Positions 26,125-39,300 of a stretch of 64,000 bases of DNA are shown piece by piece (within the stretch, counting starts at the first letter, position 1; each line of letters starts with the position of its first letter). The notes beneath the pieces are model-generated. The model was given only the letters and a program-made list of their open reading frames with translations. It was not told where the DNA came from and searched no databases. Origin of the DNA: Apostichopus japonicus. Its lineage: Eukaryota > Echinodermata > Holothuroidea > Aspidochirotida > Stichopodidae. The translations under genes and the position numbers were made by a program. The stretch spans positions 15,324,001 to 15,388,000 of the forward strand of contig NC_092570.1 of assembly GCF_037975245.1 (NCBI RefSeq), read 5' to 3'.

Positions 26125-27218
26125 GCTTTATTTTGAGTGAACATAAAATTCTTCGTTCGATGTCTTTTTAAATTTAAGTTACACAATGATACTCTAATAT
26201 TAATGCAGATGGGCTCATTGAAAGTTGCAGGGAAAACAAACGTTTTTTTTTTCTCTTTGACATTAAATACATTTTTTAAATAGGATATGATTGGCTAGGC
26301 CCCTATATGTATTTTCTTATTGATGAATGAGTAATAACAATCATATAATTTTTTCCTCGATATTCTTTTGTGTTATTTGCAATGAACAAAAGGTATTGTA
26401 TCACGGCCTAGAAAATTTAATGGTTTTTGTACAATATTGTTTATGTCTCTTGTCTCGTTGTTAATAACTTAGTCTATAATTTCCGAGTAAATATTTAGTA
26501 GGCCTAAAAGAAACTTTCTCAAATTATTTGATAATTTTCAGTTCCGCTTTTAGCGGGATAGTTTGTTTATATTCAGTTTCTAAGCTAACGTTACTTAGAA
26601 CTAGTGAAATCCTAAAACATGTAGGACCTTAGATCGAATTGATAGTAAAAATCGTGTTTTTGGCCAAAGTTGAAACCTATTTCGAGTTTGATAATTGTTA
26701 ATAGTAACAATAATTACTAATGTATCTTGTGTTGGTGTAGAATCTACTAAGTAATTAATTAAAACAATGCATCAGACTGAGTTGACTGTAAACAAAAAAG
26801 TTAATTAGGATGACTCAATAATGAGTATAGAATTAGTTATTTTGTCAAAGCGAGAGGAAGATAGCTATGGATATTACGGGGTAAGAGAGGGAGCGGTGGG
26901 GGCGGAGGAACATGCGTAAATAAAGACAAAAGAAATCATGACATTATGAATTCATGAAAACTTAAACTGATCGATTCAAACTAACCGATGAATTACTGGG
27001 AAACTAAGCCTATCATTTGACACTTGTCGCGAGATAGATTTTTAGATTTTTATTACCATTGCCGAAGGACATCGCCTACCGATAACAAAAGTTAATTATA
27101 TAAAAAATAACTATCTATATAAAATAATTATAATTATATAACCAAACATATTATGATATAACAATATAGATTATAGAAACTATAGCTGATAAGGTATAAT
27201 AGATAATGTCTTTTTAAA

Positions 27219-27317
27219 TTAAACTCGCCTCGGTTCATTTTCACTTGAAAATACTCCACCTTGTCCGTGTTCGTTAATTAACATGGTTCCAGAACCACAA
27301 ACGCAGTGTAGGTACAT
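27219..27317 (-). CDS. NEP-motif microprotein with a CxCG pair, 32 aa
   Basis: ATG at 27317 opens MYLHCVCGSGTM and ends SSENEPRRV-stop. The order of a Cys pair, then a Gly-Gln/Gly-Gly stretch, then S-x-NEP and two arginines resembles the 49.2 kb member (LKCTGCGKF ... QNEPIAR), but the second Cys pair is absent. A pyrimidine tract lies just upstream, but with no AG before the ATG, so the ATG may be the true start. No donor follows the stop. It may be a degenerate family member. Confidence 0.4.
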   Translation of the reverse strand: MYLHCVCGSGTMLINEHGQGGVFSSENEPRRV

Positions 27318-27734
27318 TTTGAAAGGTGGAATAAAAACAAACTCCCAGGTAAAACTCTCACAGTGAATTATATAGGATACTTGTTCGAAGCAAGCTTAAC
27401 ACGGAATAAACTCATAAGCCTGGCTTGTATTTGATCCAGTCACATTCTGTCTTAGTTTATCATATCGAGGCTGCCTTTCTAATAAATATTCATGAATATC
27501 TAATGTTACAGGCAAGATCTGATTCGCTAAGGCGATTTCTAATAGCCAATGACGTGTCACCGACGAATATACACCCCCCCAACCCTCCCCTTTTCTTAGG
27601 GCGTTGTTTTCTACTTCGTCTGTATTATTTAACCTTTAGGATACGCACGTCACAATATATTGAGTTTTTTTCAGGCGTATTTTGTTGGCAAAAAGTTCAA
27701 TATAAACTATTGTACTGTTACTTTAGGAGTCAAG

Positions 27735-27739
<5 letters not shown>

Positions 27740-27779
<40 letters not shown>
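27740..27779. repeat. (TA)n microsatellite
   Basis: A 40-bp TA run, which explains the Ile-Tyr stretch in a 149-codon plus-strand frame here. Confidence 0.9.
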
Positions 27780-27782
<3 letters not shown>

Positions 27783-28299
27783 ATGATTTTTATATAACAT
27801 TTTCAAACTATCATTTGGAAAACTTCTCGTGTTATTCTGGACATTCATCGACTATTATCAACTGTAACTACTAACATATTTTAGCTTAAATATAGATCAA
27901 ATATTACTTGAAATAATCTGCAATAGCGCCCTCACTTATATTTTCATTTCTTAAACTTAACGATTGTAGTAGTATGTTCACTTACCGAAGTCAGGTCTGC
28001 TGAGATAGAGAGGAAGCGAGGGAGGAGGGGTGGGGTGGGGGTTGGGAGTATGATGAGGTCAGGAGAGGTAAGGAAAAAAGCCCGGTTACCTTTGGTCCTT
28101 AGTGGAAGTGGGGAGTGATAATGTATTCCCAGGGGTCCGAACTGGGTCTCGGCGTCTCTGGCTGGAGATGGTATTTTACTCCCTTACCAAAACGCCCCCG
28201 GCACTGACAACCCCCCCCCCCTCCCCACGTAAATCAAAATTTGACAGTGCAAGCGATAGCAGCATATTGACAAAGAACAATAACGAAGTTACAAATAAG

Positions 28300-28982
28300 T
28301 TTTAACTACAGCGCAAAGCAACGCATTGATGAATAATATACCCGGTGATATCCATATTTAAGTTCTCCTTATGTAATTATATTGTTTAGTCCATTTGATG
28401 TCTTAATACAATTAGAAACTAAGGGTAGTGTTATTAACATTGTTGCATAAAGTCATTATACGTTAGAGGTGTATGTCATAGAACTAATTACCTATGAGAA
28501 GATATGGGTTTAAACAATTTTGATTTTCTATTCATCCTTCCTATACTAGTTATTGCGATAAATTTTTGTTTTGAGCCAGAAAATTTAATATGTTAGTCAG
28601 TATTACCATTTCGGTGTTATTATTTTGTTTGTTTTATGTAATTGGTCAAAAGTAGGTTGTCCAACGTATTTATCATGTAAATGCTGTATGGTGATACTAA
28701 AAACAACTGGTGATTACATAACACCAACTGAAGTTGATTTTCAAGGACTTTCTCACAAATAGAAACTGGTATACATGGCGTTACAAATTAATGCTTATTC
28801 GAAGTTAAACCTGCCAAGGATATGGAGCTCTAAATGGGAACGTGTTTTTAACGTCAGATTTGATTGCACGTTTCAAATTTCACAATTGAGATTGATTTAA
28901 AGATATGAAACAATGCCACATACTAATACACACATTATATCGAATATTTTCTTATTACTTTTAATTTTCTTTCTTTCTTTCT

Positions 28983-29019
<37 letters not shown>

Positions 29020-29300
29020 TAGGTAGATAGACAGATACAAAACACTGAGTGTGAATTTCTATTGTTCTGCCTGTAGGCAGACAAGTCAAAACTTGCAATA
29101 CAGCATGTTACAAACTGGGGAAGAACCCATATCTGAAACACATTGCCTAATTTATTTACATACGCCAGAGATGGTTACAGTACTGTTCATTTAGGAACCT
29201 AAAACATAATTATTAATAGTCAACAGACAGGTATACTGTAGTTGAGATTCCGCTTTCCCTAAATAACCAACCAGACACAGTTCGTCTACATATGTGTTCG
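28300..29300. other. Intergenic, no gene seen
   Basis: AT-rich with a short TTTC/(TA)n microsatellite at 28966-29015 and no supported exon. Confidence 0.4.
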
Positions 29301-29559
29301 TGTGTTGATAATCTCTTGAATGTCTCGCATATCTGCTTCATTCGATTTTGTAACAGGCAAGCCTCTGGATCTGTGTGTTCGCGCACTGATGACTCCGACG
29401 GCCTTCGATCGGGATTTCAAGCAAGTTTGGATGTACAGCGCGTTCAGTTGTAATAGTGTCGTCACACGTTATCCATTGCATAGTACACATTACCGTTCTG
29501 TTTAATCGAAGGGTTATATGCTCACTGTTGTCAACAGTATTTAACGTTTGGGGGAGTTC

Positions 29560-29911
29560 GAGAAAAGATTGACGTGGTTAAATTCTGCTGGTTGTGTCCC
29601 GTTTTCAACAAATCTTGCAGTCTATTTTAAAATTCAGTGGAGGAGACAAGGAGAGACGAGGGTTATTTGAAGAGAAGAAAAATATAGACAACTTGTCATC
29701 TTGCTCACGGAAATTGGGCGTTGGTTCACAAAGGCTAACATAGACAACGTACAGCAATAACTTGTTTCACCAACGAGAATATTGCTGGCCAGAGTGATCC
29801 GAAAAACAGCACAATAAGAGGTTATTTACAACAGTGAAATTCGAAAGGAAAACAAGAAAGATCGTGAAATTTGTTGTGTCGGAATTATAATTTTTGTGAG
29901 AACAAACGATC
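29560..29911 (+). other. Possible 5'UTR exon ending in a donor
   Basis: A GC-richer stretch ends at ACGATCG/GTGAGTAATC at 29911, much like the donor ACCG/GTGAGTAA at 25337 on the same strand. No start codon fits, so this would be an untranslated first exon. The downstream partner is unknown; the candidate exon at 35222-35309 lies in the right direction. Confidence 0.25.
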
Positions 29912-31707
29912 GGTGAGTAATCTATTGTTGTTTTTTTTTTTTTTAATTCAGTCTAACATTGTGCTCATACCTTGAGCGCATACATGAATTTACTGCCAAC
30001 CAATGCTTATTATGCTTAATTAACACAACACCCTTTTTTCTTTAAAGAATGAAAAACAATTATTAATGAACAATTAAAGCTTAACAGATTGGAAGGAATA
30101 GAAAGTACAATTATGAATCAGTTTGATTCAACAACTATAAATGGCTCATATCATAAAACACAGGCGTCAATGACGTCACCAAAACATTCTTGACGATATC
30201 AGTACTGCGCATGAGCAATGCAATCACTGACACAATGTCAAAGAGCATTGTGAGACAACATTCACGATTTTAAGGGATCAGCATAACAAAACACACAAAA
30301 AAAGATTAAAGAAATACAGTATGGAAAACAAGGGCTAACTAATTAACACATTATTATATATCGTAAGGAGTTTACCCCTATATATCTAACTTGGGTATTA
30401 TTAACTGTTCATGTAGGGGGGGGGGGGGGGGGTTTGGGGTTTTTTCGGTGTTTTTTGCATCATGTATTGCTTGTACATGACAGAGCCTGATTGGTGACAT
30501 ATCTTCAAGTGCCCGAATTTGCTTCATTCACTTCCTTGTATGCATATATGCACATATAGTGTGTGCAGCAATGCCTAACGTACTGGCAATTCGCATGGTA
30601 TACATAACTCACAGTATACGTAGACGTAATTATGTACAGGTAAACGATTGAAGAAACAAAACTAAGACACAGTGTCACTTGAAAGAAAATTGAAACCCAA
30701 ACACATTAGACCGCCACTAAAGAATAATTAACATTATATGAAGATTAACCAGCAAAGTAAGATTAAATTAACAGAAACATACATGTGGTGATCCTCTTCC
30801 CTCGATTTGGCCCCCCCCCCCCTTCGACCTCTCTCATCTTCCCTCCCATCTGAAACCTCTTCTGTCGCTTCGGATCATGACGCCGGGAACGGGATCAAAT
30901 GTGTCTCTTCTTCGGGTTACAGGATGATGACGATGGGCAAATGACCATGTTGTCTTTCTGGAGCGGTGTCCATCTTAGAGTGGAAGTGTGTTAGATAGTC
31001 CCCACTATAAAACAGAATGAAAAAGAAATAACTTTGACGTCCTCAGGGTTGTAGCTATATCCCCTACACCCACTATCCCTCCCCACATCGCTCCCCCCCC
31101 CCCGCCCCGACCATTCACTTGCACTAAATATTCCGATTAACCTCCTGATATAGCATTCATTGCCACACTTTTTACTTTTATTTTTTTTTTCTGTTTTCAA
31201 GTAACCATATAGTCAGCATAACGTGAGGGTTTTAGAATTATGTACAACATATTGCTATTATATTACACAGGCATATTGAGAAAATTGCGAAAGAACCTGT
31301 ACAGTGTACTGGTATTGCACAATATCAAGGTTCATACCTTAGAGCGAGCCTGTATGACTGTGCACATATTTTAAAACAGTATTTCTGTCTGTGTGGGGGT
31401 GGTGTGGGGTGGGGTGGGAGAGGGTGGAGGGGGTGAAGTAGATTGGAGGGAATATAGTGGCTAGTCAAGATAGTTGCGTAATGTGTGAATAACAAATGTT
31501 CTTTCCATTGACTTTTATGTGTAATTTGTATGTACAGTAGGAAAGAGGAAACTTCTTTGCACAACAAAAAATTCCCATTGCGATGCAGTGATAATACAGA
31601 TAAGATGTTTTCAAGGGCAAAGTTCCGCATGATGGTACTCCAAAGTCTTTAATGGGTGGAAATGATAAGATATGCCCGCAAGATCAAACTATAAACTTTT
31701 AACTGGT

Positions 31708-31709
31708 TA

Positions 31710-31807
<98 letters not shown>

Positions 31808-31919
31808 ATATATATATTAATATATATATATATATATATAAATATATATATGTATGTATATATATATATATTTATATATATATATATACATATATATATA
31901 CATATATATATACATATAC

Positions 31920-31965
<46 letters not shown>

Positions 31966-31984
31966 ATATATATGTACATATATA
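31708..31984. repeat. (TA)n microsatellite
   Basis: About 275 bp of TA repeat with TATTTATA and ATGTATGT interruptions. Confidence 0.95.
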
Positions 31985-31999
31985 GGTTTGTAAGAAGCT

Positions 32000-33400
32000 A
32001 TGCAAAGAAGGACATAAATAGAGGAAACTCATTAACATGTCATACTTATTAGTTCAGTTGTGTTGTTATACCTAAGTACGATGTCTATACTTCCTGAACA
32101 CACAGCAACTCAAACTCGTTAAATCCTATAGGAGATCATTGATATTAAAGACAAGGATGTATGGATAACTAAATCGAAACTAATGGACTTCCTTAAAATG
32201 TATGTAACTTAGTAGATCCAAGTGGAGGAAAGTGTACTCAAGCCACAGAGCACTAAAGGATCAAAGCAAAATATGAATACACTTCCTTTATTGATGTTAA
32301 AATACAAGTAATGCATCCAAGTGGGTTAAAGCTACACAGTGTCCTGAAAGCACTATAATATTCATTAGTACACTGTCAGTTTCCTACCCATATAAAGATA
32401 AGTCCCATAAAAATCATGCCCTTATAGCCTTGGTGTATTTGTAAACTTTTGATACGCATGTACCGTTGATATAAGAAACTGGGTAACCGGATATCCGATA
32501 CCGATTATAAAGTTTGATGTGAATATTCGTTAAGTTTACCTTATACCTGTTTTCATTACAAAATTTAAAATTCAGGTAAACAATAATATTAAAAAAAGAT
32601 TTTTTTTTTTAGAGAAGTCAAATGCTAAAAATAGTTGTACTTGACAAATTGTGAAGTCAAAAACATTTCAGTAGATACGGTAAACTAAGGAAATAAAGGG
32701 GTGGGAGGGGACACAGGGGTAGGAGGGGGGCAGGTAGGTGTGGAGATAGGAATGCATTTCGTTAAACTCAAACACAGGACTTTAGCTTACGTATACAGAA
32801 TCATAAGATTTAATCCAGACTTCGTATAATATGTGTGTCATATACGTAGATATTACACAGAATACAAATGTTTGCTCTTATGCCAGGAATAGGCATACAG
32901 TAAAGCCCTATATATGGATTAGAATTGTTCTTTTAGAATGCAATTGTGCTCTTAGAAATGGACAGGCTTTCGCTAAAGGTGTTCTTATATTATAATTGGT
33001 TGAATTGGTTGGAGAAAAAAAAAACAACAACAAAGAGGAATTGTTGAATGGATCTAATCAATTGGAAAGTAAGTAAGGTAACTGAAGGAGTGAAGGGTAC
33101 ATAAAACAAATCAAGTGAACTATACTTAACTAATATACGCCTACGTTAAAACAGGTTGTATACACAGAAAGGTATACCCTGCATATTAACGAATGAAAAG
33201 GTCAATGAGTCATCGACTTTGAGGGAAAGAAAAATTAATGCTTGAATTAGTATAAGTAGTATTAGTATTACTTATTAACAAGAAACACAAGGTTAACAGT
33301 AAACAAAGTAAACAAATTTAAGAAAGTAAACAAAGGAAGATAAGAGCAAGGGCTTCATAACAAGTTTATCAACGATAGGTCGTAATTAATAACAAATAAC
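32000..33400. other. Intergenic or UTR, no gene seen
   Basis: No exon supported. A G-rich stretch occurs at 32698-32745. Confidence 0.4.
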
Positions 33401-33461
33401 GAAAAAATTTGCAAAAGGAAAATAAACTTACATTTTTAAGCAAAGGTAGTTGTTTTGTATT

Positions 33462-33566
33462 CTACTTTCGTGGCTGCGGCTCGTTGTGGCTTCCACTTTG
33501 ACCGAGCAATCCACACGTAATATAATTAATGAAACTAGGTGGTTCGTTTTGGTCGTAGTCAGGCAT
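33462..33566 (-). CDS. NEP-motif microprotein with two NEP modules, 34 aa
   Basis: ATG at 33566 opens a 34-codon frame. It reads MPDYDQNEPPSF, a short middle part with one Cys, then GQSGSHNEPQPRK and TAG. Two NEP motifs occur at residues 7-9 and 28-30; the second is a near match to those in the 17.5 kb gene (GQQGNYNEPARR) and the 42 kb gene (GPQGSYNEPEKR). The stop is followed 30 nt later by a consensus donor (AAAAAT/GTAAGT), the layout seen in other members. Further donors on the same strand near 33776, 34570 and 34843 could end untranslated 5' exons. Function unknown. Confidence 0.5.
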   Translation of the reverse strand: MPDYDQNEPPSFINYITCGLLGQSGSHNEPQPRK

Positions 33567-33775
33567 TTTGAATTATTTTTTTGAAATATTGAAACGAAAT
33601 GTTTGAAGTTCAATTCCTATGTTATGTTGAAGTTTTTGAGTTCGAATTTGGTCGTCTCAATATCTTCTGATAAAGTTTAAGAACATTTTACTCATATATA
33701 TATAAGATACAGTGCACATACCCTGATAATAATTTTCATCGAAGGGGATTTTATTTATGTAATTTTACTTACCTT

Positions 33776-34860
33776 CTTCTCATTGGATGAGAAATATTCA
33801 GATTCAAAAATCTCCAATGAAAAAGACCGTTGAATGTTACCGATTCATGAATAGGAATGAAATGATGACGTTATCAGACACAAGTTCTCTTAAGCCCTCT
33901 GTAATTTGTGAAATCTCATGATCTCGCAGAGAACTGACCATTCAGAGACGTTGTAAGAAATTGATGTAATGCAACGTGTCTCAAAACATACGGTAATAAA
34001 TTGCAATTTGAATATCCCTTGCTTCACTGAAGTCCAGACAAAACCAGTTTAATGTTAGTTATTGTAATAGGACGTGTATCACGTGATATGCTTACTGATG
34101 GGTGGTTCCATTTCATCATAAGCAGGTGAATGCATTAACTCGTCGGGGGAGACAATCATTTATTGCCAAATAATCTCATAAAAACTTAAAAACTATAAGG
34201 TTGCACAATTTAATATTTCACAATGTATATAAACCAAAAGGGTATTTTTCAATAAACTACGAATTTTGCTAATATTCAAACAATTAAACCTCATTTATTG
34301 CTCATCCCAAGTAAGCAGAACGGGAAGGTCACCTGTGTAAAATAGAATTCACTTTATGACGTCATAGTCCGGTATTCCCCCATCTTGCGCAACGCTACTT
34401 CATGTCAATCGGCTACATACTTTGACGTCGCAACAAACTGGATATTCGTTTCAGCTTCCCTTAAAACTTTAACGAATATCCTACTTTTTAAATTAATTTA
34501 TGTTATTTTCTTTACGTAAACCACTTTTAGAGACTATTTGTTAGTCAAAATAGTTCAATTTACTTACCTTAATGCCTAATAGGTGAGGGATATTTCAATA
34601 CAAAATATGTACCTTGAATCACAGCAAACAGTTTATAAACCAACGTGACACGTACATTCAAGAGATATTCAAAGCCTAAAACAACGATGAAATATGCTCC
34701 TTTTAACGGTTAATTCGGTAAAAAATTGTTCATGATTAATCAAAGTCATCTTTTATCCTTCTTGATGTTAAAGTTTTAATTAAATTAAATGTAAAATGTG
34801 TTGCAATAAAATTAAAATAAACCAATACAAGCAACTTACAATGCTAATCCTATAGCATCC
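33776..34860 (-). other. Possible untranslated 5' exons (three donors)
   Basis: Consensus donors on the minus strand: GAAG/GTAAGTAAAA near 33776, TTAAG/GTAAGTAAAT near 34570 and CATT/GTAAGTTG near 34843. None is preceded by a usable ORF. They lie upstream of the 33.5 kb microprotein and could be alternative leader exons. Confidence 0.3.
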
Positions 34861-35221
34861 ACTTGCTATATTCTTAACATATCCAAACGTCGATAGGGAT
34901 ATTAATTTCATAAAACAAGGCTATCCTCCATACACACAATATGTATCTAAGTCGGGGAAATACGGGGTGTAGATTAGGGGTGAAGGGAGGAGGCAGATGA
35001 AGGGCTAAGAGGTCACAAGATGAACAGACCTTTTTTATGCATATACCTGTCAAGGAAAGGACTTTACGCTGAGATTCACAGACGAATTTTCCTCACCAGT
35101 TACTTTGTTTCTAAAATTAATTCTTCTTCCTTCATAGATTTACTTAAATTCAACCTCAATTTGCTTAAATTACTCATTAAATTCACAAAATTCGTCAAAC
35201 TTTTCTCTTCATTATTTGCAG

Positions 35222-35309
35222 ACTTTGATACAGTCTTTAATGGATGCATTTTGTATAGTTACTTGCAAAAGTGAAAGAAAAACCAAGAAACACGGTACAT
35301 CGAATGCCG
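35222..35309 (+). CDS. Possible internal coding exon, plus strand
   Basis: A strong acceptor (CTCTTCATTATTTGCAG) and a donor (CCG/GTATGT) bound 88 nt that stay open in one frame (phase 0 in, phase 1 out). The exon encodes FCIVTCKSERKTKKHGTSN near its end. It is basic, with a CxxxxC-like spacing. Neighbouring exons were not identified; no family recognised. Confidence 0.3.
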
Positions 35310-36577
35310 GTATGTGTATATGTGTGTGTTTCTGCAGTCTCTCTGTGCGTGTTTCAAAAGAATTGGGTGAGGGTGTGGAGTGAGGGATCTGGGAAAGCAT
35401 CATTGCTGATTAACGAAATCCTGATTTCTGAAAACGAACACCGAATAAATTGCACTGTATTGCAAAGAAAAGTAACCACAAAAGGCTAAAATAAATTCCA
35501 TTTCTACGTCTCCCCTCCCTCGACTCATCTTTAATCTTTAAGGTGCCCCCTTCCCTATTTTGTTAAAGCTCATAACCAAAATCACACAAGCAATGTACTT
35601 CCTAATCGTAACATTATCAGTGTATGTACACTCCCTGTACCATTGCCGTGTGAATAGTTTCAAGCACAACAATGCCACACTGAAATCACAAAAAAAAAAT
35701 CTAAGTTGTTCCAGTTTTTTCTGGATTCCTACAAGCATAAAACCACAGTTGTATAAAGGCCTCGACCCTTTCTCCGTTTATCGAGATAATCTTAAGTGTG
35801 ATTTTATGTTACACACGTAAACCGTATTCACATAACGTTGCATACCTGATACGCTTCGAAAGACGAAGAGAATTCAGGGATCACCTCAACATATCACCAA
35901 AACACAATAAGCCTATAATACATGTAAGGTTTCGCACAGAGTCTGTACTGCATTTTGTGTAAACATTATTACGGTTCATAATTATGTAGGACTATAGACT
36001 CTCCACTAGACAGACTGAAATATATCAGATGTTTGCAGCTGTTGTTGCTGTTGTTTATCGGTCGATTGCATTTGTTTCTGTTTAACAATTGTTCTACAAT
36101 TTAGTTCACGGATTGTATTATACTGCATAGGTGCAGTAGATGTTAATTGAGATGTTTCAAAAGACAGAAACGAATGGAAATTCGTTAACATACAAGTAGG
36201 CATACATAACATACAAGTCAGGTAAACGACTTATTTTGTGTGAACATTTTGACGAAAGACAAACCAGTTCGTTGAGATATATAACGAATGAAATAACAAC
36301 TTTTATAACTGAAAACAAGTGTCTGCTGTAATTGGTAATCCATGAAAACACCAGCATATGTAACGTTTTAGCGAGCAATATCTATTTGAATATATACATG
36401 TGTGTGCATACCAATATCATGCTATCAGAACGTGGGCGTTTATATAGAGTTGTACTATACTCCATATCATTATGTCCGACATATCTCAGTATTGTGTAAA
36501 CGAAAGAATTCAAACTTTAGCATGTGTTTATTTGCTTCTTAAACTGAAAGGTCGTTACCAGGTTAACCGTTGAGTAC

Positions 36578-36626
36578 TTTGGCGCCTTTATCTGTTATAA
36601 TTTACGGCTGTTTTAGTTTTGGCGCC
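36578..36626 (+). promoter_or_regulatory. Two E2F-like sites (TTTGGCGCC)
   Basis: TTTGGCGCC at 36578-36586 and TTTTGGCGCC at 36617-36626 both match the E2F consensus TTTSSCGC. They lie 102-150 bp upstream of the ATG at 36728. Confidence 0.45.
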
Positions 36627-36727
36627 TTGGCAACATTGCATAGTATATACAAGGGGAGGAAGTAGCTATTGTTGTTTTGAAACGTTTTTTTGTGACACAG
36701 TATAGTGACTCGGGAAAAAATAAAATC

Positions 36728-36868
36728 ATGAACGAAGCGCGTGATCATCTAGCCCTGGCTAAGCAGAAAGAAAAGAATGTCGGTAAACAAAAAAAAAATG
36801 CAATTCGTGAAAAACACATCACAAAGATCGATGGAATGCAATCGAAGCCTGTTTTTCTGTTGCTTTGA
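36728..36868 (+). CDS. Putative Lys-rich microprotein, 46 aa, plus strand
   Basis: ATG at 36728 opens MNEARDHLALAKQKEKNVGK, then a further Lys-rich stretch, and stops at 36868. The composition (about one quarter Lys/Arg) and the two E2F-like sites just upstream recall the Lys-rich members of the cluster, although it is on the opposite strand and has no exact NEP motif. A donor-like GTAAAC occurs inside the frame. Moderate to weak candidate. Confidence 0.35.
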   Translation: MNEARDHLALAKQKEKNVGKQKKNAIREKHITKIDGMQSKPVFLLL

Positions 36869-37239
36869 AAAATATGCGAGGGCTTCCTGTTTGTCAGTCA
36901 TGCATGTAACCATAAAAGGGCAACAGGAGTAACGCATTTAATACAGCCCCCCCCCCCCCAAAAAAAAAAGAGAGGGAAAATGGCAAACCTTTTAATTATT
37001 TCTAACTGTCTAGACTATATTGAAATATCATGTTGTGGTAGGTCCTATATTTGATAATGAATGCAAAACGTCCATTATTTCTATTCATGAATATGGCGTG
37101 TGGCCAACACAAATTGAAACTAAAAAAAAAATGAAAAAAAATAATGTATTTTGAACAGCTGTCCAAATTTAATATGAATAAGATAAAACAAAAAAATGGA
37201 AAAGCGAAGTTCATGTCGTGGGAATTTTTTCGTATTTAA

Positions 37240-39300
37240 ACCTCGTTATCTGTAGAAAGGTGAGGAGGTTATAGATTTCATACTCAAAAATCGTTATCTT
37301 TAGAGCGTTGAAGAGGTGATACAGGTATATATTTCAACACAAGAGTTTTCCCAATTGCGCAATAACCACTGGCGCCTTGTGAGAGAATTTTACCGCCCGT
37401 AAAACAATATAATAAATAAATAGGGCCCAGATATGTTTTTTTCCCCCAATATACACTGACCTAGACATTAAACAGAAGAAGGAAATAACCATACATTAAA
37501 CGTACATGAAATAACAACACCGTACATATTAATACCGACAGTTTTGACACTATTAAGCTTCTTTTTTCGAATAATGTCAATGAGAAGAAAAATTGTTTTT
37601 TTTTTAGAGCTTTTGGTGGGGGGGGGGGGGGTAGAAACTCAACGAATTAACTACCAAACTATGGAAAATTGTTACTGAAAATAATTCAGAATTATTTGGA
37701 TACTCAAATCTCATCATCAGTAGAAAGCCATACAGGCTAAGATAGCTGTTTTATGTCTAGTTTCTGTAACAAAGCCTCTCGTCTTCATATGTGTGCTAAA
37801 TACTTGACGAATTTATTTTTAGAAACTAACTTTAATATACAAGTTAATAAAATGGGGTATTGAAACTAAAGATGAGGTGATACAGGTATATTGCAACACA
37901 AGGGATTTCCCAATTGCGCAATAACCCCTTGGGCACGAAACGAAATTGATATACAAGACCAAAACAATATACAATATACATTGACCTAAAAGGTTAGTTA
38001 TAGCATAATTTAAATATATATTGAAACATATACAACAAGGAAGGAAATAACCACACATTAAACGTACATTAAATAACAACACCTTACATATTAATACAGT
38101 CAGTTTTGACACTATTAAGCTTCTTGTTTCTTGCATAATATTAATTGGAAGATTTTTTTTGAGTTTTGGAGAAGTTAGGGTGTTAGGGGAGAGGGGGGGG
38201 GGGTAGAAACTTAACGAATTTACTACCAAACTGTGCAAAATTGTTACTTAAAATAATTCAGAGTTATTAATATACTCAAAACTCGTCATCTGTAGAAAGC
38301 CATACAGGCTAAGATAGCTGTTTTATGTCTAGTTTCTGTAACAAAAGCCTCTCGTCTTCTTATATGTGCGAACAACTTGACGAATTCATCTCGAGTTCAT
38401 GACGAGTTCATATAATGGGGTGATGAAACTAAAGATGAAGCGATACAGGTATATTGCAACATAAGGGATTTCCCAATTTCGCAATAACCCTTGGGAGCGA
38501 AACGAATTGTTTCACAAGACCAAAAAAAGGGGGGGGGGGAACATGATGTTTTACAATATACAGTGAACTTTGACATTAAACAGAGTAAGGGAAAATTCCA
38601 GTTCTGTAAATAAGTAAATTAACAACACGAGTTAGTACACGGTAATATAGACTGTATAAAGAATATAGAGCTGTCTCGAGTGATGTTAAGCTTTCGGAGA
38701 GGGGAAAGGGAGGAAATTAAGCTTAACGAATTTTCTACCAAATTGTCCAAAATTATTACTTAAAATACATCAGAGTCATTTGCATACTTAAAACCCGTCA
38801 TCCGTAGAAAGCCATTTAAGGTTGGTGCTTGATGCGTCTCACAGTAACAAAAGCTTTTCGTCTCTTTTGTGTGGGAAAAGAATTCGACGAATTTATTTTT
38901 TAATCTATTGTGTCCACTTGCCTAAATCTACAAGTTCATGAACTTTCAATGGGATGATGAAACTAATATGAGGTGACAAAGTATATTGCAACATAAGGAA
39001 TTTCCCAATTGCGCAATAAACTCTAGGGGCCTAAAGATTTTCATTTTAATGAAAAACAAAGAACGAAAGCAAACCCAATATGTTTTACAATATAAATTGA
39101 CCTAGACATTAAACAGAGTAAGGGACAATTCCAGTTCTGGAAATAACAACACAGTACGCGGTAACATAAACTGTATTAAGAATACAGAGCTCTTACAAAT
39201 GATGGTTAAGTGAAAGACCAACACTATTTTTTTTAGTTCTCGGGGAAGGGGATATAAAACTTAACGAATTTTCTACCTTAGTGAGTAAAATTGTTACTGA
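37240..39300. repeat. About 0.5-kb tandem repeat, four diverged copies
   Basis: Units start near 37240, 37708, 38282 and 38791 with a variant of TCATCTGTAGAAAGCCATAC. Each contains TTTCCCAATTGCGCAATAAC, a run from ACATTAAACAGA to GTTTTGACACTATTAAGC or its variants, a poly-G segment, and AAATTGTTACT...AATTCAGAG. Unit length varies from about 470 to 575 bp because of G-run and indel differences. No conserved ORF. Confidence 0.85.

Noticed and set aside
26200-26235. Minus-strand NEP-like reading (FNEPIC)
   Set aside because: No splice sites, start codon or flanking family residues.
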